Positions 20,727 to 31,046 are shown, counted from the first letter of the stretch. The stretch: 54,805 bases of DNA from Xenorhabdus khoisanae (GCF_001037465.1 NZ_LFCV01000071.1:1-54805); one strand, 5' to 3'. Translations and numbers: made by a program. The notes: a model not told the origin generated them from the letters alone.

Positions 20727-21680
20727 TTATTTATTAATCACAGGGTTTTCATCGCCAGAAAAATAGCGCTCAATATTTTTAAATGCACTTTCGAAATAAA
20801 TGTCATAACAGCTTTTAGTGACATAACCGATATGTGGGCTGCAAAGTACGTTATCTCGCTTTAATAAAGGGTGATTGGCATCCCAGATCGGTTCAATATC
20901 AAACACATCCAATGCGGCAAACCCCGGTGTTCCTGAATCGAGGGCTTTTTCCAATGCACCGGCTTCTATCAATCCAGAGCGAGCTGTATTTACTAATACT
21001 GCGGTAGGTTTCATTCTGGTTAAATCAGCAAATGTGATACCCCCTGCGGTTTCTTTGACTAACCGTTGGTGTAAGGTGATGACATCTGAAGTCTGGAAGA
21101 ATGCTTCTCTCGAGTCTGGAACGATTAATCCCTCTTGACGGGCTTGGTCTTGAGCACGGGAAGATCCCCAAACCTGTACTTTCATGTCAAAGGCTTGCGC
21201 GTACTTGGCAATAAGTTGGCCTATCTTGCCATAACCGACTATGCCAAGTATTTTTCCTGCCACGGTATCGCCAAATTCAGTCTGCCAGTGGCCTTTTTTC
21301 ATGGCTTCTACAGAAGGTACAAATCTGCGTATGGAGCTTTGAATTAATAGCCAGGTTAATTCGGCGGCGGCAATCGGTGAACCCAAACCTTCAACAACGG
21401 CAACGCCCCGCTGTTTGCATAATTCCAGATCGATATTGTAAGCAACTTTTCCCGTTTGGCTGATCAGTTTTAAATTGGGCGCTTTAGACAAAAATTTCTC
21501 ATCAATAAGTGTTCTTTCACGTATCAGAATCAGGGCATCAGCCTTGGATAATAATTCTTCTGCTTTAGGATCACGGTCAAGGGCGCCCAGACAAACTACC
21601 TCAAAATCACTGTTCTGGTACAAAGCTTGAAGGTGTTTTGTAGCATGTTGATAATCATCAGGAATAACGACTAACGGCAT
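20727..21680 (-). CDS. NAD-dependent D-2-hydroxyacid dehydrogenase family protein
   Basis: Member of the D-isomer-specific 2-hydroxyacid dehydrogenase family (like SerA or glyoxylate reductase). Numbered from a first ATG at 21689 (320 residues), it has the Rossmann motif GYGKIG (152-157) and the catalytic set R237 (NTARSG), E266 (FDIEP) and H286 (SPHIGYVT). The substrate cannot be read from sequence; the lack of an ACT domain argues against being the main SerA. I prefer the ATG at 21680 because AAAGG at 21690-21694 is 9 bases before it. It is monocistronic and has no counterpart at this place in E. coli. Confidence 0.88.
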   Translation of the reverse strand: MPLVVIPDDYQHATKHLQALYQNSDFEVVCLGALDRDPKAEELLSKADALILIRERTLIDEKFLSKAPNLKLISQTGKVAYNIDLELCKQRGVAVVEGLGSPIAAAELTWLLIQSSIRRFVPSVEAMKKGHWQTEFGDTVAGKILGIVGYGKIGQLIAKYAQAFDMKVQVWGSSRAQDQARQEGLIVPDSREAFFQTSDVITLHQRLVKETAGGITFADLTRMKPTAVLVNTARSGLIEAGALEKALDSGTPGFAALDVFDIEPIWDANHPLLKRDNVLCSPHIGYVTKSCYDIYFESAFKNIERYFSGDENPVINK

Positions 21681-21872
21681 TTGAGACATCCTTTATGTAA
21701 ATTCTCATGATGTAGGGTAACAGGGTGAAAATAATTAAAGGTTACCTCATTTCTTGTTACTTATCCGTAACATTTGGTTTAAAGTGTTAACTTAAACTAA
21801 TCTGATGTGACAAGGAGGAAGGTATAGAAGGAAGTACCGCCAATTCTTAACGAAATGGCGGTGAAGAGGATA

Positions 21873-22409
21873 CTAAGCGGATTCCGATAACTCTTTCAGG
21901 TATTGGAACATCTGGCGGTAAGATTTCGGTGGCTTGTTGGCCGCCTTCTCTTTTTTGGCGTTGCGAACCAGTGTACGAAGTTGCTGGCGATCCGTATGTG
22001 GATACAGCGCCACGACTTCTTCAAGCGCATCGTCGCTTTCAAGGAGTTTGTCACGTAGCTCCTCCAGTTTATGCAGAATAACAATTTGCTGGTTGTGACG
22101 GTTTTTCAGTTTATCCAACGCCGTCGTGATCGGTTCAGGATCACGGGCACGTAGTAGCTTTCCAATCAACTGCAATTGGCGGCGGCGGCCTTCACGTTTG
22201 ATTTTTTGTGCCAGTTCAATGGCTGCCAGCAAATCTTCATCCAGTGGGATCCGCTCCAGCTGGTTTTTGCTGAGTTCAACCAGCTCTGTGCCCAATTTTT
22301 TCAGTATTTCAGCATCCCGCTTAATTTCACTTTTACTGACCCAGATTATCTCTTCTTCTTCCTCTTCAGCAGGATAATTGTCGAGCCAATCTTCAGGCTG
22401 CTTTGCCAT
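21873..22409 (-). CDS. darP: Ribosome-associated assembly factor DarP (YjgA)
   Basis: Dual-action ribosomal maturation protein that binds late 50S subunit precursors near the peptidyl transferase centre. It has 178 residues and is highly charged, with an acidic N-terminal stretch (EEEEEE, about 15-21) and helical segments [18 protein letters not shown] and [20 protein letters not shown] typical of the UPF0307 family. It is divergent from pmbA, as in many enterobacteria; the 198-base gap between them must hold both promoters. Confidence 0.95.
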   Translation of the reverse strand: MAKQPEDWLDNYPAEEEEEEIIWVSKSEIKRDAEILKKLGTELVELSKNQLERIPLDEDLLAAIELAQKIKREGRRRQLQLIGKLLRARDPEPITTALDKLKNRHNQQIVILHKLEELRDKLLESDDALEEVVALYPHTDRQQLRTLVRNAKKEKAANKPPKSYRQMFQYLKELSESA

Positions 22410-22607
22410 AATTGTTTTCCTTCTAAAAAGGCCGGATAAGGTGCATTTTGGAGCATGACCTATCGTCCGGTGGGTGTTAACATCCTAATATTATGTATTG
22501 TAACTGGGAAAATTGCCTGATTACCACTCGGCATTCATGTCATGAACCGGACGGAGGCATTTTTTCTGACAATTTCTCTATTTAATTCATTGGATTACGG
22601 TTAATTA

Positions 22608-23951
22608 ATGATAGTTACCAATCAACAAATCGCAGAGCAGCGTAAGCAACTGGAAAACGCAGTCGCTCATGCTCTGGAATTAGCGAAAGCCGGTAGTGAT
22701 GCCGCAGAAGTCGCGGTCAATAAAACCACTGGGATTAGCGTCAGCACGCGTTTCAGTGAAGTCGAAAATGTTGAGTTTAACAGCGATGGCGCACTGGGAA
22801 TCACGGTTTATCATCAGCAACGCAAAGGCAGCGCCTCTTCAACCGATCTCAGCCCAGAGGCAATCGCCCGTACTGTTCAGGCTGCAATTGATATCGCTCG
22901 CTATACGTCCCCTGATCCTTACGCAGGCCCTGCGGATAAAGAGCTGTTGGCATTTGAGGCTCCGGAGTTGGATCTTTTCCATCCTGCGGACTTGGATGCA
23001 GATACAGCCATTGAATTGGCGGCCCGTGCTGAACAAGCCTCATTGCAGGCAGATAAACGCATTACCAATACCGAAGGTGGTAGTTTCAACAGCCATTATG
23101 GCATTCGGGTATTTGGCAATAGCCATGGCATGCTGCAAAGCTACTGCTCAAGCCGTCATTCAATGTCGAGCTGTGTGATTGCTGAGCAAGATGGCAACAT
23201 GGAGCGTGATTATGCTTATACCATAGGTCGCCATTTTGACGACTTGAAATCACCTGAGTGGGTTGGGCAGGAGTGTGCCCGTCGTACGCTTTCCCGTCTG
23301 GGAGCGCGTAAACTGCCAACGATGAAAGCGCCTGTTATTTTTTCTGCGGAAGTGGCAACAGGCTTGTTCGGTCATTTGGTTGGTGCGATAAGTGGTAGCA
23401 GCATCTATCGTAAATCTTCTTTCTTGTTGGATAGTCTGGGCAAACAGATTCTGCCTTCATGGCTGACGATTGAAGAACAGCCTCATTTGTTGCGTGGGCT
23501 GGCCTCAACACCATTTGACAGTGAAGGTGTGCGTACAACGCCACGCGATATCATCAAAGATGGGGTTTTACAGACGTGGTTGCTGACTTCCTACTCTGCC
23601 CGTAAGTTGGGTATGACGAATACAGGCCATGCGGGTGGAATTCATAACTGGCATATTGCAGGTCAGGGGCTGGATTTTGCGGGTTTATTGCGTGAATTGG
23701 GAACCGGCCTGCTCGTTACCGAGCTGATGGGACAGGGCGTTAGTGCCGTCACTGGGGATTATTCCCGTGGCGCATCCGGTTTTTGGGTCGAAAACGGCGA
23801 GATCCAATACCCGGTCAGTGAGATCACCATTGCAGGCAATTTGAAGGATATGTGGGCGAATATGGTGACAATCGGTAATGATATTGAAACACGCAGTAAT
23901 ATTCAGTGTGGTTCGGTGTTGTTGCCGGAAATGAGTATCGCCGGTCAATAG
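22608..23951 (+). CDS. pmbA: Metalloprotease subunit PmbA (TldE)
   Basis: Partner subunit of TldD in the heterodimeric peptidase that completes microcin B17-type peptide processing. It has 447 residues. It lacks the HExxxH zinc site, as expected for TldE. Conserved parts are [20 protein letters not shown] near the N-terminus, [22 protein letters not shown] in the middle, and [20 protein letters not shown] near the C-terminus. It is transcribed divergently from darP. Confidence 0.97.
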   Translation: MIVTNQQIAEQRKQLENAVAHALELAKAGSDAAEVAVNKTTGISVSTRFSEVENVEFNSDGALGITVYHQQRKGSASSTDLSPEAIARTVQAAIDIARYTSPDPYAGPADKELLAFEAPELDLFHPADLDADTAIELAARAEQASLQADKRITNTEGGSFNSHYGIRVFGNSHGMLQSYCSSRHSMSSCVIAEQDGNMERDYAYTIGRHFDDLKSPEWVGQECARRTLSRLGARKLPTMKAPVIFSAEVATGLFGHLVGAISGSSIYRKSSFLLDSLGKQILPSWLTIEEQPHLLRGLASTPFDSEGVRTTPRDIIKDGVLQTWLLTSYSARKLGMTNTGHAGGIHNWHIAGQGLDFAGLLRELGTGLLVTELMGQGVSAVTGDYSRGASGFWVENGEIQYPVSEITIAGNLKDMWANMVTIGNDIETRSNIQCGSVLLPEMSIAGQ

Positions 23952-23967
23952 GGATACTCAATCAACA

Positions 23968-23998
23968 ACAGCCAGTTCAGTGTAACCGGACTGGCTGT
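23968..23998. terminator. Hairpin between convergent pmbA and rnk
   Basis: ACAGCCAGT (23968-23976) and ACTGGCTGT (23990-23998) form a perfect 9-base inverted repeat in the 50-base gap between two convergent genes. No T-tract follows on either strand, so a terminator role is only likely. Confidence 0.45.
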
Positions 23999-24001
23999 GA
24001 G

Positions 24002-24412
24002 TTAGCGGTGATATTCACCTGCGGCTTCGGGTTGATAAAGTATCTCTAATACTTTTATTCGTGTCTTTTCGCCGTTAGGTAACTTCCAGCTGATTTCATC
24101 GTTCACTCTCAGACCCAAAAGCGCAGCGCCCAAAGGAGCCATAACGGACAGATGTTTGGTGCTGTCTTTCAGGGATGCAGGATAGACGAGTGTGCGAACA
24201 CGTTCTTCATTGCTGCCCAGATCAATAAAACGAATTTCACTGTTCATTGTGACAACATTGGCTGGAATATCCACCGGAGCCACTATTTCGGCTCTATCCA
24301 ACTCTTCGTTCAAAGCGTCTGCGATGCTGGTATTCGCAAATGCAGGTTGTTCCAACAGAGAATCTAAACGTTCGGCATCCAGTTCATTGATAATAATTTT
24401 TGGTTTTTTCAT
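24002..24412 (-). CDS. rnk: Regulator of nucleoside diphosphate kinase (GreA/GreB-like)
   Basis: Small RNA-polymerase-interacting protein of 136 residues. By family it has a short N-terminal coiled coil ([21 protein letters not shown]) and a GreA/B-like C-terminal domain ([28 protein letters not shown]). In E. coli it influences Ndk and GTP levels. The ATG at 24412 is chosen because GGAG lies about 8 bases upstream and the protein then aligns with the family start; an upstream in-frame ATG at 24448 falls in the hairpin. Confidence 0.93.
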   Translation of the reverse strand: MKKPKIIINELDAERLDSLLEQPAFANTSIADALNEELDRAEIVAPVDIPANVVTMNSEIRFIDLGSNEERVRTLVYPASLKDSTKHLSVMAPLGAALLGLRVNDEISWKLPNGEKTRIKVLEILYQPEAAGEYHR

Positions 24413-24438
24413 ACCACGCTCCAAATTAGGCTCAATAT

Positions 24439-24479
24439 AAAATAACACCCCCGCATCGCAAGGAGGGGGGTGTTATTTT
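24439..24479 (-). terminator. Strong hairpin between bsr and rnk
   Basis: A perfect 14-base inverted repeat (24439-24452 with 24466-24479, AAAATAACACCCCC and its complement) around a 13-base loop. It is symmetrical, and read on the minus strand ends in TTTT, fitting a terminator for the racemase gene. It also lies within 70 bases of the rnk start, so the rnk promoter must overlap it or be read through. Confidence 0.7.
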
Positions 24480-24552
24480 CAAAGTGATTAAAATGATATT
24501 AGGCTGTTCTGCCGTGAAAATAAAGAGATCATGATCACGAACTGTTTTGCGT

Positions 24553-24578
24553 TGTTAATGAGATAAGACTCATTAACA
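24553..24578. other. Second hairpin downstream of bsr
   Basis: TGTTAATGAG (24553-24562) and CTCATTAACA (24569-24578) form a perfect 10-base stem with a 6-base loop. No T-tract follows. It could be an mRNA-stabilising hairpin or part of a regulator site for rnk. Confidence 0.5.
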
Positions 24579-24618
24579 CAGGTCAGAAGAATAACACGAT
24601 ATCATTTGGAATGGCTGA

Positions 24619-25851
24619 TTAGGAGCCTGTAACAACGATTTTTGGGTTGGTTTCTCCCCAGATGGAAGATAACTCAACAACATGCACACCACTCCATTTC
24701 TGGACGTCAGACTGAGTAATTTCATCGTTGCCTTGTTTACCGAAGATCACAACTTCATCGCCAGCCTTCACGTCAGGCAGGTCAGTAACGTCTACCATCG
24801 CTGTGTTCATGGAAATGCTGCCAACAATGGGGGCACGGTGGCCGTTGATCAGAACATAGGCTTTGTTTGACATGTTGGAGCTTAAGCCATCAGAGAAACC
24901 AACCGGCAGGTTAGCGAGTTTGGAGTCACGTTTCAGGATGTAAGTGTTGCTGTAGCTAACACCATTGCCTTTAGGGTATGACTTGACAGAAGCAACACGG
25001 GTTTTAACTTCAATCAGGGGTTTGTATTCTGGATGGCTGGTGGTCAGAATGCCGTAAAGTGCACTACCAACGCGTACCATATCGAATTGTGCTTCTGGGA
25101 TGCTCATGGACGCAAAAGAACTTGATGCGTGCAGAGTGATTTCATCTCTTTTCAGGTTGGCGGTTTTGATCAACCAAGAAGTTTGTTCTGCGAAGTTCTT
25201 GATGCTTGAACGGATTGTATCCAGATCGCTGATAGCATGGTGGCTCATTATGCCGGTCAGTTTCAGGTTAGGTAACTGAACGATTTTCAGCGCCTCTTGT
25301 TTACCCTGTTCAGTTTTCATTTCCAGACCGTTACGGCTCATGAGGCCAGTGTTCAGGGCCAGATGAACGCGAATTTGTTTGCCATGTTTTTTAGCCAGAG
25401 CATCAACAGCCTGAGCCTGTTCCAGATCACCGACCATTTCTTCCATGTCATAGTCCAGAGTGCTTTCAATTTCACTCACATCGGCTGTGCGGACACGCAG
25501 TAACTGTCCTTTAAAGCCGCTTTCACGCACGATGCGGGCTTCTTCATTACTGGTAATGCCCACACAATTTACGCCCATTTTAATGACAGATGGCATCAGT
25601 AAGTCGATACCGTGACCGTAGGCATCGCCTTTCAGAATCGCACACATTTTGGTGCTCTTGTTCAGGTTTTTTTGCAGTGTGTGGATATTGTTTTCGAAAA
25701 TCGTAGGATTGATTTCAACCCAAGAGTTATTGTGGGCAGCAACTTTTTGTGCTTGAGCATTGTCTAAGGAAAGAACAGGAGCTGCCTGAGCAGCGCCTTG
25801 GCACAGGGACAGACCAAGAAAAATAGCCAGTGTAGTTTTATTAAAACGCAT
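24619..25851 (-). CDS. bsr: Periplasmic broad-spectrum amino acid racemase
   Basis: PLP-dependent alanine-racemase-fold enzyme of 410 residues with a signal peptide (1-23, ending AAQA), so it acts in the periplasm. This marks the Bsr group, which racemises several amino acids (Lys, Arg, Ala, Met and others) and makes non-canonical D-amino acids. The PLP lysine is K74 in AILKGDAYGHG and the catalytic tyrosine is Y300 in GVSYSNTY. Cysteines C70 and C96 match the disulfide described for Bsr enzymes. The start has GGAG 8 bases upstream. The ordinary cytoplasmic Alr lacks the signal peptide. Exact substrates are not predictable. Confidence 0.9.
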   Translation of the reverse strand: MRFNKTTLAIFLGLSLCQGAAQAAPVLSLDNAQAQKVAAHNNSWVEINPTIFENNIHTLQKNLNKSTKMCAILKGDAYGHGIDLLMPSVIKMGVNCVGITSNEEARIVRESGFKGQLLRVRTADVSEIESTLDYDMEEMVGDLEQAQAVDALAKKHGKQIRVHLALNTGLMSRNGLEMKTEQGKQEALKIVQLPNLKLTGIMSHHAISDLDTIRSSIKNFAEQTSWLIKTANLKRDEITLHASSSFASMSIPEAQFDMVRVGSALYGILTTSHPEYKPLIEVKTRVASVKSYPKGNGVSYSNTYILKRDSKLANLPVGFSDGLSSNMSNKAYVLINGHRAPIVGSISMNTAMVDVTDLPDVKAGDEVVIFGKQGNDEITQSDVQKWSGVHVVELSSIWGETNPKIVVTGS

Positions 25852-26654
25852 GAAGTAAATCTCCAGTTTAGGAACTGTACATATAACGTTCTGTTTGTAA
25901 GTGCTCCTTAATAGTAAGGTTTTTTTAATCTGATTTCACATGGTTAACTTATTGAATGATAACATTTATTATTAATATAATACTATTTGTAAATAGTTAG
26001 AATAATTAACTAAATTAATAGTTTAAACGGTTCAGTTTTATCTTTGGTGAATATTTAGTGATCAGAATATATTAACGTTTTTTTATCTTTAGTTGGTTTT
26101 TGCGGCTGTTTTTATGTTTGTGCAGAAATATGGGAGATAGTTTGGAGAAAAAATAGTTTTGATGTGCTAACCAAAAATGGCTGAACAATGTAAAAAAGGG
26201 AGTAAGGCGGTTTTTTCAAGGGAAAGATATTGAGAATCTTCCCCTGCATGAGATTATTGGTTGTTTTTGCTACAAACACGCAAAGCCGTTCCCGTTTATA
26301 GCCCGAATTGGGTAGTTTTGTTTTACAGCCTTCCCGTTTAAAAATACGATGCAATGGTAATGAAATTTGGGGTTATTCTTGACGATGACAAAATGTTGCG
26401 TCAACAGAGCTTCGGTAGCGCAACTCCCCTCAGTGTGGTAACGCTTCCAGATGATTGGGAAATCACAACTTGTTGCGGTTTGCCCTGCATATCCCCTGAC
26501 GAAAATATTTGGCAGATGTACAGATAATTGCGAGGCGAATGAGGTTGACCAAGGGGGAATTGACACTGACGTCAAGCGCTGTCCATATCCGTTTGGATCT
26601 GAGTTTGCCGATCGGCAAGAGCAAAGTCGAATACTATGCAATTTAGAAGGGGCG
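25852..26654. other. 800-base interval upstream of bsr
   Basis: No supported gene. Bases 25860-26110 are very AT-rich and should hold the bsr promoter. Bases about 26370-26650 are richer in GC than the rest and look like former or unusual sequence. Open frames on both strands there (for example 26270-26692 minus) lack ribosome sites and known motifs. Confidence 0.6.
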
Positions 26655-26927
26655 TTATTCTTCGTCAAAACCAGAATTAAAAAGTTCAACAATAGCCGTC
26701 AGCGCCTGCTGTTCATCAGGCCCGGTTGCTTCAACTTCAATATAGCTGCCTTGTTCGGAATCCAGCATAAGCATGGCAATCACGCTATCAGCTTCGGCTT
26801 GTAAGTTATTGTTGTTGCGCAGGATCACCTGCGATTGAAACTGCTGCACAAGGTCATACAGTTTCATCGCAGGTCTGGCATGCATGCCAAGCCGGTTTTT
26901 AATCTCAAGCCGTTGTTTGACTGTCAT
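26655..26927 (-). CDS. ptsO: Phosphocarrier protein NPr of the nitrogen PTS
   Basis: HPr-like phosphocarrier of 90 residues that passes phosphate from EI-Ntr (PtsP) to EIIA-Ntr (PtsN). The active histidine is H16 in [13 protein letters not shown]. The regulatory region [19 protein letters not shown] matches the family. It is the last gene of the rpoN-hpf-ptsN-rapZ-ptsO cluster, 20 bases after rapZ. Confidence 0.96.
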   Translation of the reverse strand: MTVKQRLEIKNRLGMHARPAMKLYDLVQQFQSQVILRNNNNLQAEADSVIAMLMLDSEQGSYIEVEATGPDEQQALTAIVELFNSGFDEE

Positions 26928-26947
26928 GCTTTACTTCATTGGTTGCA

Positions 26948-27799
26948 CTATTTACGTTTTTCCAGTGTACGGTGACGTGATTGCACGTTTTTACCACGAG
27001 AACGGAAGTAATCTGCCAACTGTTCAGCAACATAGACAGAACGGTGTTTACCGCCTGTACAGCCAATGGCAACAGTCAGGTAGCTGCGGTTATTGGTTTC
27101 CAACATTGGCAGCCAAAGTTCAAGATAACTGCGGGTCTGGTAAATGAAGTTATGCACTTCTGTATGGCGATCCAAAAATGCGGCTACTGGGCGATCCAAA
27201 CCAGTCATTGGACGCAGTTTTGGGTCCCAGTGAGGGTTTGGCAGGAAACGCACATCGAAAACATAGTCGGCGTCAATCGGGATGCCATGTTTGAAACCAA
27301 AAGATTCAAATACCATGGTAAGTTCACGTTCCCGTTTACCCAGTAAACGTGTCCTGAGCATTTCTGCCAGTTCATGGACAGACATTTCAGAGGTATCGAT
27401 GATCAAATCGGCACGAGAGCGCAGAGGTTCCAGCAGATCACTTTCTTGGTCAATTGCACTTTCCAGTGACAGATTTTTGCTTGATAGAGGATGTAAACGA
27501 CGTGTGTCACTGTAGCGACGGATCAGGGTATTGCGATCCGCATCAAGAAACAGCAATTGTGGTGAAAAACTGTCCGGTAATTGCGTGAGAGCTTCTTCGA
27601 AGACTTCTGGTGATTCCGGCATATTCCTGACATCAATGCTAACCGCTGCTGAAATATCACGTTCAGCCAGCGTGTTTGCCAGTTCTGGCAGTAACACAAC
27701 CGGTAGGTTATCCACACAATAGAAGCCCATATCTTCCAACGCACGCAGGGCAACGGATTTTCCGGAACCTGAACGACCACTGACTATCATCAGCACCAT
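26948..27799 (-). CDS. rapZ: RNase adapter protein RapZ
   Basis: RNA-binding adapter that delivers the sRNA GlmZ to RNase E and senses glucosamine-6-phosphate. It has 283 residues, an N-terminal P-loop domain with Walker A GRSGSGKS (8-15), and a C-terminal domain containing [20 protein letters not shown], close to E. coli. The basic C-terminal tail ([17 protein letters not shown]) is the RNA-binding patch. It lies between ptsN and ptsO as in E. coli. Confidence 0.97.
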   Translation of the reverse strand: MVLMIVSGRSGSGKSVALRALEDMGFYCVDNLPVVLLPELANTLAERDISAAVSIDVRNMPESPEVFEEALTQLPDSFSPQLLFLDADRNTLIRRYSDTRRLHPLSSKNLSLESAIDQESDLLEPLRSRADLIIDTSEMSVHELAEMLRTRLLGKRERELTMVFESFGFKHGIPIDADYVFDVRFLPNPHWDPKLRPMTGLDRPVAAFLDRHTEVHNFIYQTRSYLELWLPMLETNNRSYLTVAIGCTGGKHRSVYVAEQLADYFRSRGKNVQSRHRTLEKRK

Positions 27800-27838
27800 G
27801 AGGCGACTCCCCTAAATGTTTATAATTGTAATCGCTGT

Positions 27839-28306
27839 TTATTCAGTAATGATTTTGTATAGCTCTTCGTCACTCTGTGCTGAGCGCAGACGACGGCAGA
27901 GGGTTTTATCTGCAAGGCGCTTTGCAATCAATGATAGTGAGTGTAAATGAGTTTGACACTGATCCGATGGCACCAATAAAGCGAACAATAGGTCAACAGG
28001 TTGATTATCTATGGCATCAAAGGTGATAGGTTGTTCCAGATGCAAAAATACGCCAACGGCATTCTTAGAGCATTCTTTGTCCAATTTTCCATGGGGGATT
28101 GCAATCCCGTTGCCAATGCCCGTTGTTCCCACTTTCTCGCGGGAAAGAATGGCTTCGAATACAGCATATTCTGGTAATCCAAGCTGTTTTGATGCCAGCT
28201 CACTGATAATCTCTAAGGCACGCTTTTTACTCGAACACGGTACGTTGTTACGTGTACATTCGGGCGAAAGCACTGAGCTTAGTGGTAAATCTGTTTCATT
28301 GTTCAT
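27839..28306 (-). CDS. ptsN: Nitrogen PTS enzyme IIA
   Basis: EIIA-Ntr, the final phosphate acceptor of the nitrogen PTS, regulates potassium transport and other proteins. It has about 155 residues from the ATG at 28306, which aligns with MTNN-type family starts; an in-frame GTG at 28318 is possible. The phosphorylated histidine lies in GIAIPHGKLD. The motif FDAIDNQPVDLLFALLVP is intact. It lies between hpf and rapZ, after a palindromic repeat. Confidence 0.96.
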   Translation of the reverse strand: MNNETDLPLSSVLSPECTRNNVPCSSKKRALEIISELASKQLGLPEYAVFEAILSREKVGTTGIGNGIAIPHGKLDKECSKNAVGVFLHLEQPITFDAIDNQPVDLLFALLVPSDQCQTHLHSLSLIAKRLADKTLCRRLRSAQSDEELYKIITE

Positions 28307-28374
28307 TTCTTTATTCACTTAGGGCCTTGTCATACCGGACACCTAATTGGGGCATCCGGTATTGATGCACTGTT

Positions 28375-28435
28375 TATACCCGTCGTCTTTCAAGTTGCCG
28401 CTTTGCTGGCGGCATCTTGAAATTCATTGGGTATA
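28375..28435. repeat. Palindromic intergenic repeat, copy B (short form)
   Basis: Outer ends TATACCC (28375-28381) and GGGTATA (28429-28435) enclose TTTCAAGTTGCCGC and GCGGCATCTTGAAA arms. It lies between hpf and ptsN inside a co-oriented gene cluster, so it can be transcribed as a stem-loop. It matches the two ends of the long copy C with the middle removed. Confidence 0.88.
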
Positions 28436-28483
28436 TAGATAGAACAGCAATAATTGTATGACGGCCCCGTTGCCTGAAAGCTG

Positions 28484-28771
28484 TTAATGTTGTCTCAATT
28501 TACTTTTGTGTTTGGTCAATTGACGCGCTAGCTTATCTGCCAGTGCATCAATTGCCGCATACATGTCTTCATGCTCTGAGGTTGCATGCAACTCTCCTCC
28601 ATTAACATGCACTGTGGCTTCGGCAATCTTCTGCACCTTTTCCACTCGGAGGGTGACCTGAATGAGGTTAATCTTATCGAAATATTGATCCAGCTTGCCG
28701 CATTTGGTGTTCACAATGTTGCGCAGTGCATCTGTGATTTCAATATTGTGGCCTGTAACATTGAGTTGCAT
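28484..28771 (-). CDS. hpf: Ribosome hibernation promoting factor
   Basis: Binds the 30S decoding region in stationary phase and promotes 100S ribosome dimers. The short form has 95 residues, the E. coli length, with MQLNVTGHNIEITDALR at the start and ATVHVNGGELHATSEHEDMYAAIDALADKLARQLTKHK. The ATG at 28771 has AAGGA about 8 bases upstream; an earlier in-frame start at 28798 lies inside the rpoN stop region and is rejected. It follows rpoN. Confidence 0.96.
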   Translation of the reverse strand: MQLNVTGHNIEITDALRNIVNTKCGKLDQYFDKINLIQVTLRVEKVQKIAEATVHVNGGELHATSEHEDMYAAIDALADKLARQLTKHKSKLRQH

Positions 28772-28794
28772 AGTGTTTTCCTTCTCTGTGTTGT

Positions 28795-30240
28795 TCAAAC
28801 CAGCTTTTTGCGTTGGTTTGAAGGCGGGATGGATAACGACTCTCTATATTTTGCGACAGTTCGCCGCGCCACTTGAATGCCTTGTTCAGCCAGTATACTG
28901 GTTAATTTACTGTCACTCAGAGGCTTGGCCGGGTTTTCTGCCGCGACCAGTTTTTTCACCAGAGCACGTATTGCGGTAGAAGAAGCTTCGCCTCCGCTAT
29001 CGGTGCTGACGTGACTGGAGAAAAAATATTTAAGTTCAAAAATTCCTCGTGGGCTATACAGGTATTTCTGTGTCGTCACACGGGAAATGGTGGATTCATG
29101 CATGTCAACCTGATAGGCGATATCAGCCAGTACCAGCGGTTTCATGTGTTCCTCACCATATTCAAAAAATTCTTGTTGCCGTTCAACAATGCAGCTTGCG
29201 ACTTTCAATAATGTCTCATTGCGGCTCTCGAGGCTTTTTATCAGCCACTTGGCCTCTTGCAAATTATTACGAATGAACAGGCTGTCACTCTCATTATGGG
29301 CCTGCTGCCCCAGTGCTGCGTAATGTTGGTTGATGCGCAGACGGGGGATGCTATCGGTATTTAGCCTGACTTGCCAGCTTTCATTTTCTTTCTGCGCCAA
29401 TACATCAGGAATAACATACTCGGGTTCACCGGTATTGACTGCCAACCCCGGTTTCGGCTCCAGTGATTGAATGATATCAATTGCCCCTTTTAGGGTAATT
29501 TCTTTTAATTTGCTTTGACGTAATAAATTACGGAAATCTCGATTGCCCAGCAATTCAAGGTACTTGCTAACAACGAGTTTGGCGTCGTTTAAGTGAGGTG
29601 TTCCTGACGGCAGTATTGAAAGTTGGATAAGCAGGCATTCCCGTAAATCACGGGCAGCAACGCCAATGGGATCAAAATGCTGTATGCGCTTGAGAACGGT
29701 TTCAACTTCTTCCAGAGTGAGTTCATCATCACCCATGCCGGTAAGAATTTCGTCGGTCGAAACGGTCAGGTAACCCGTATCATCAATCGCATCAATAATC
29801 GAAGTGGCAATGGCGGAGTCTGTTTCGGTAAACGGCGTCAAATCTGCCTGCCACATCAGATAATCTTGCAGTGTCTGGGTGGTTTCTCCCTGATACATGG
29901 GAAAATCATCTGTGTTGTAGTCACTGCTGGTTCCTGAAGGTGTGCCAGCGGAGTAAATTTCTTCCCAACTGGTATCCAATGGCAGCTCTTCAGGCATATT
30001 TTTCTGTTCAAGTGCTTCACGGGTATCCATCGCTGCTGTTTCAAAATCTGCATCAGGAAGCTCTTGGCTATCCACTTCCTGATGTAGATCATCTTGTTCA
30101 AGCAGCGGGTTGGTTTCCAACGCTTGCTGGATCTCTTGCTGAAGTTCAAGCGTAGAAAGTTGCAACAAACGGATAGCTTGCTGGAGCTGGGGCGTCATCG
30201 TCAATTGTTGACTGAGCCTGAGTTGCAAACTTTGCTTCAT
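28795..30240 (-). CDS. rpoN: RNA polymerase sigma-54 factor
   Basis: Alternative sigma factor for nitrogen and other enhancer-dependent promoters. It has 481 residues. The glutamine-rich region I ([27 protein letters not shown]) binds activators, an acidic region II follows, and the core-binding and DNA-binding domains hold the helix-turn-helix [18 protein letters not shown]. The RpoN box [10 protein letters not shown] is at about 458-467. It sits between lptB and hpf as in E. coli. Confidence 0.98.
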   Translation of the reverse strand: MKQSLQLRLSQQLTMTPQLQQAIRLLQLSTLELQQEIQQALETNPLLEQDDLHQEVDSQELPDADFETAAMDTREALEQKNMPEELPLDTSWEEIYSAGTPSGTSSDYNTDDFPMYQGETTQTLQDYLMWQADLTPFTETDSAIATSIIDAIDDTGYLTVSTDEILTGMGDDELTLEEVETVLKRIQHFDPIGVAARDLRECLLIQLSILPSGTPHLNDAKLVVSKYLELLGNRDFRNLLRQSKLKEITLKGAIDIIQSLEPKPGLAVNTGEPEYVIPDVLAQKENESWQVRLNTDSIPRLRINQHYAALGQQAHNESDSLFIRNNLQEAKWLIKSLESRNETLLKVASCIVERQQEFFEYGEEHMKPLVLADIAYQVDMHESTISRVTTQKYLYSPRGIFELKYFFSSHVSTDSGGEASSTAIRALVKKLVAAENPAKPLSDSKLTSILAEQGIQVARRTVAKYRESLSIPPSNQRKKLV

Positions 30241-30314
30241 AGCGTTACCACTTTCTCCTTAAATCTAGCTTGAATGATTCCCTGCATTGCGTCTGGCTGC
30301 CAGAAGAATGAGGA

Positions 30315-31040
30315 TTAAAGGCGGAAACCTTCACCCAGATAGACGCGTTTGACCTGCTCGTTACTCAGGATTTCATCAGGCGTTCCGTGGGCAATCAAGT
30401 TGCCTTGACTAACGATATAAGCACGCTCACAGACATCCAGTGTTTCACGGACATTATGATCGGTAATCAGAACACCCAGACCGCAATCCCGCAGGTGTTG
30501 AATGATCTTTTTAATATCCAGTACGGAAATTGGGTCAACACCCGCGAAAGGCTCATCCAATAGGATGAATTTGGGATTGGCTGCCAGCGCCCGGGCAATT
30601 TCTACACGGCGGCGTTCGCCACCAGAGAGTGATTGCCCAAGATTATCACTCAGATGAGCGATATGAAATTCTTCCATCAACTCTTTTGCGCGCGCTTTTC
30701 GCTGTTCCTGATTTAAATCTTTGCGGATCTCAAGGACAGCCATCAAATTGTCTAATACGCTCAGACGACGAAAAATAGAGGGTTCTTGCGGCAAATAGCC
30801 TATTCCACGACGGGCGCGCTCATGCAACGGCATCAGGCTGATGTCTTCTTCATCAATCGTAATGGCACCGGTATCACGTGGAACAATGCCGACTACCATG
30901 TAGAAAGTGGTGGTTTTACCTGCGCCATTGGGGCCAAGTAAGCCAACAATTTCCCCTGACTTCACTTTTAGGCTGACGTTCTCAACGACCTTACGGCCTT
31001 TATAGGCCTTAGCCAGATTTTCTGCGTTTAGTATTGCCAT
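30315..31040 (-). CDS. lptB: LPS export ABC transporter ATP-binding protein
   Basis: ATPase of the LptB2FGC complex that extracts lipopolysaccharide from the inner membrane. It has 241 residues with Walker A GPNGAGKT (36-43), signature [16 protein letters not shown], and Walker [14 protein letters not shown]. It begins 6 bases after the lptA stop and so is translated from the same mRNA. Confidence 0.98.
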   Translation of the reverse strand: MAILNAENLAKAYKGRKVVENVSLKVKSGEIVGLLGPNGAGKTTTFYMVVGIVPRDTGAITIDEEDISLMPLHERARRGIGYLPQEPSIFRRLSVLDNLMAVLEIRKDLNQEQRKARAKELMEEFHIAHLSDNLGQSLSGGERRRVEIARALAANPKFILLDEPFAGVDPISVLDIKKIIQHLRDCGLGVLITDHNVRETLDVCERAYIVSQGNLIAHGTPDEILSNEQVKRVYLGEGFRL

Positions 31041-31046
31041 ATGTCG

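Noticed and set aside
26112-26354. Minus-strand 80-codon frame
   Set aside because: No ribosome site or motif; lies in AT-rich DNA.
26270-26692. Minus-strand 140-codon frame between bsr and ptsO
   Set aside because: It overlaps the ptsO end, lacks a ribosome site, and the opposite strand is equally open; kept only as a finding about composition.
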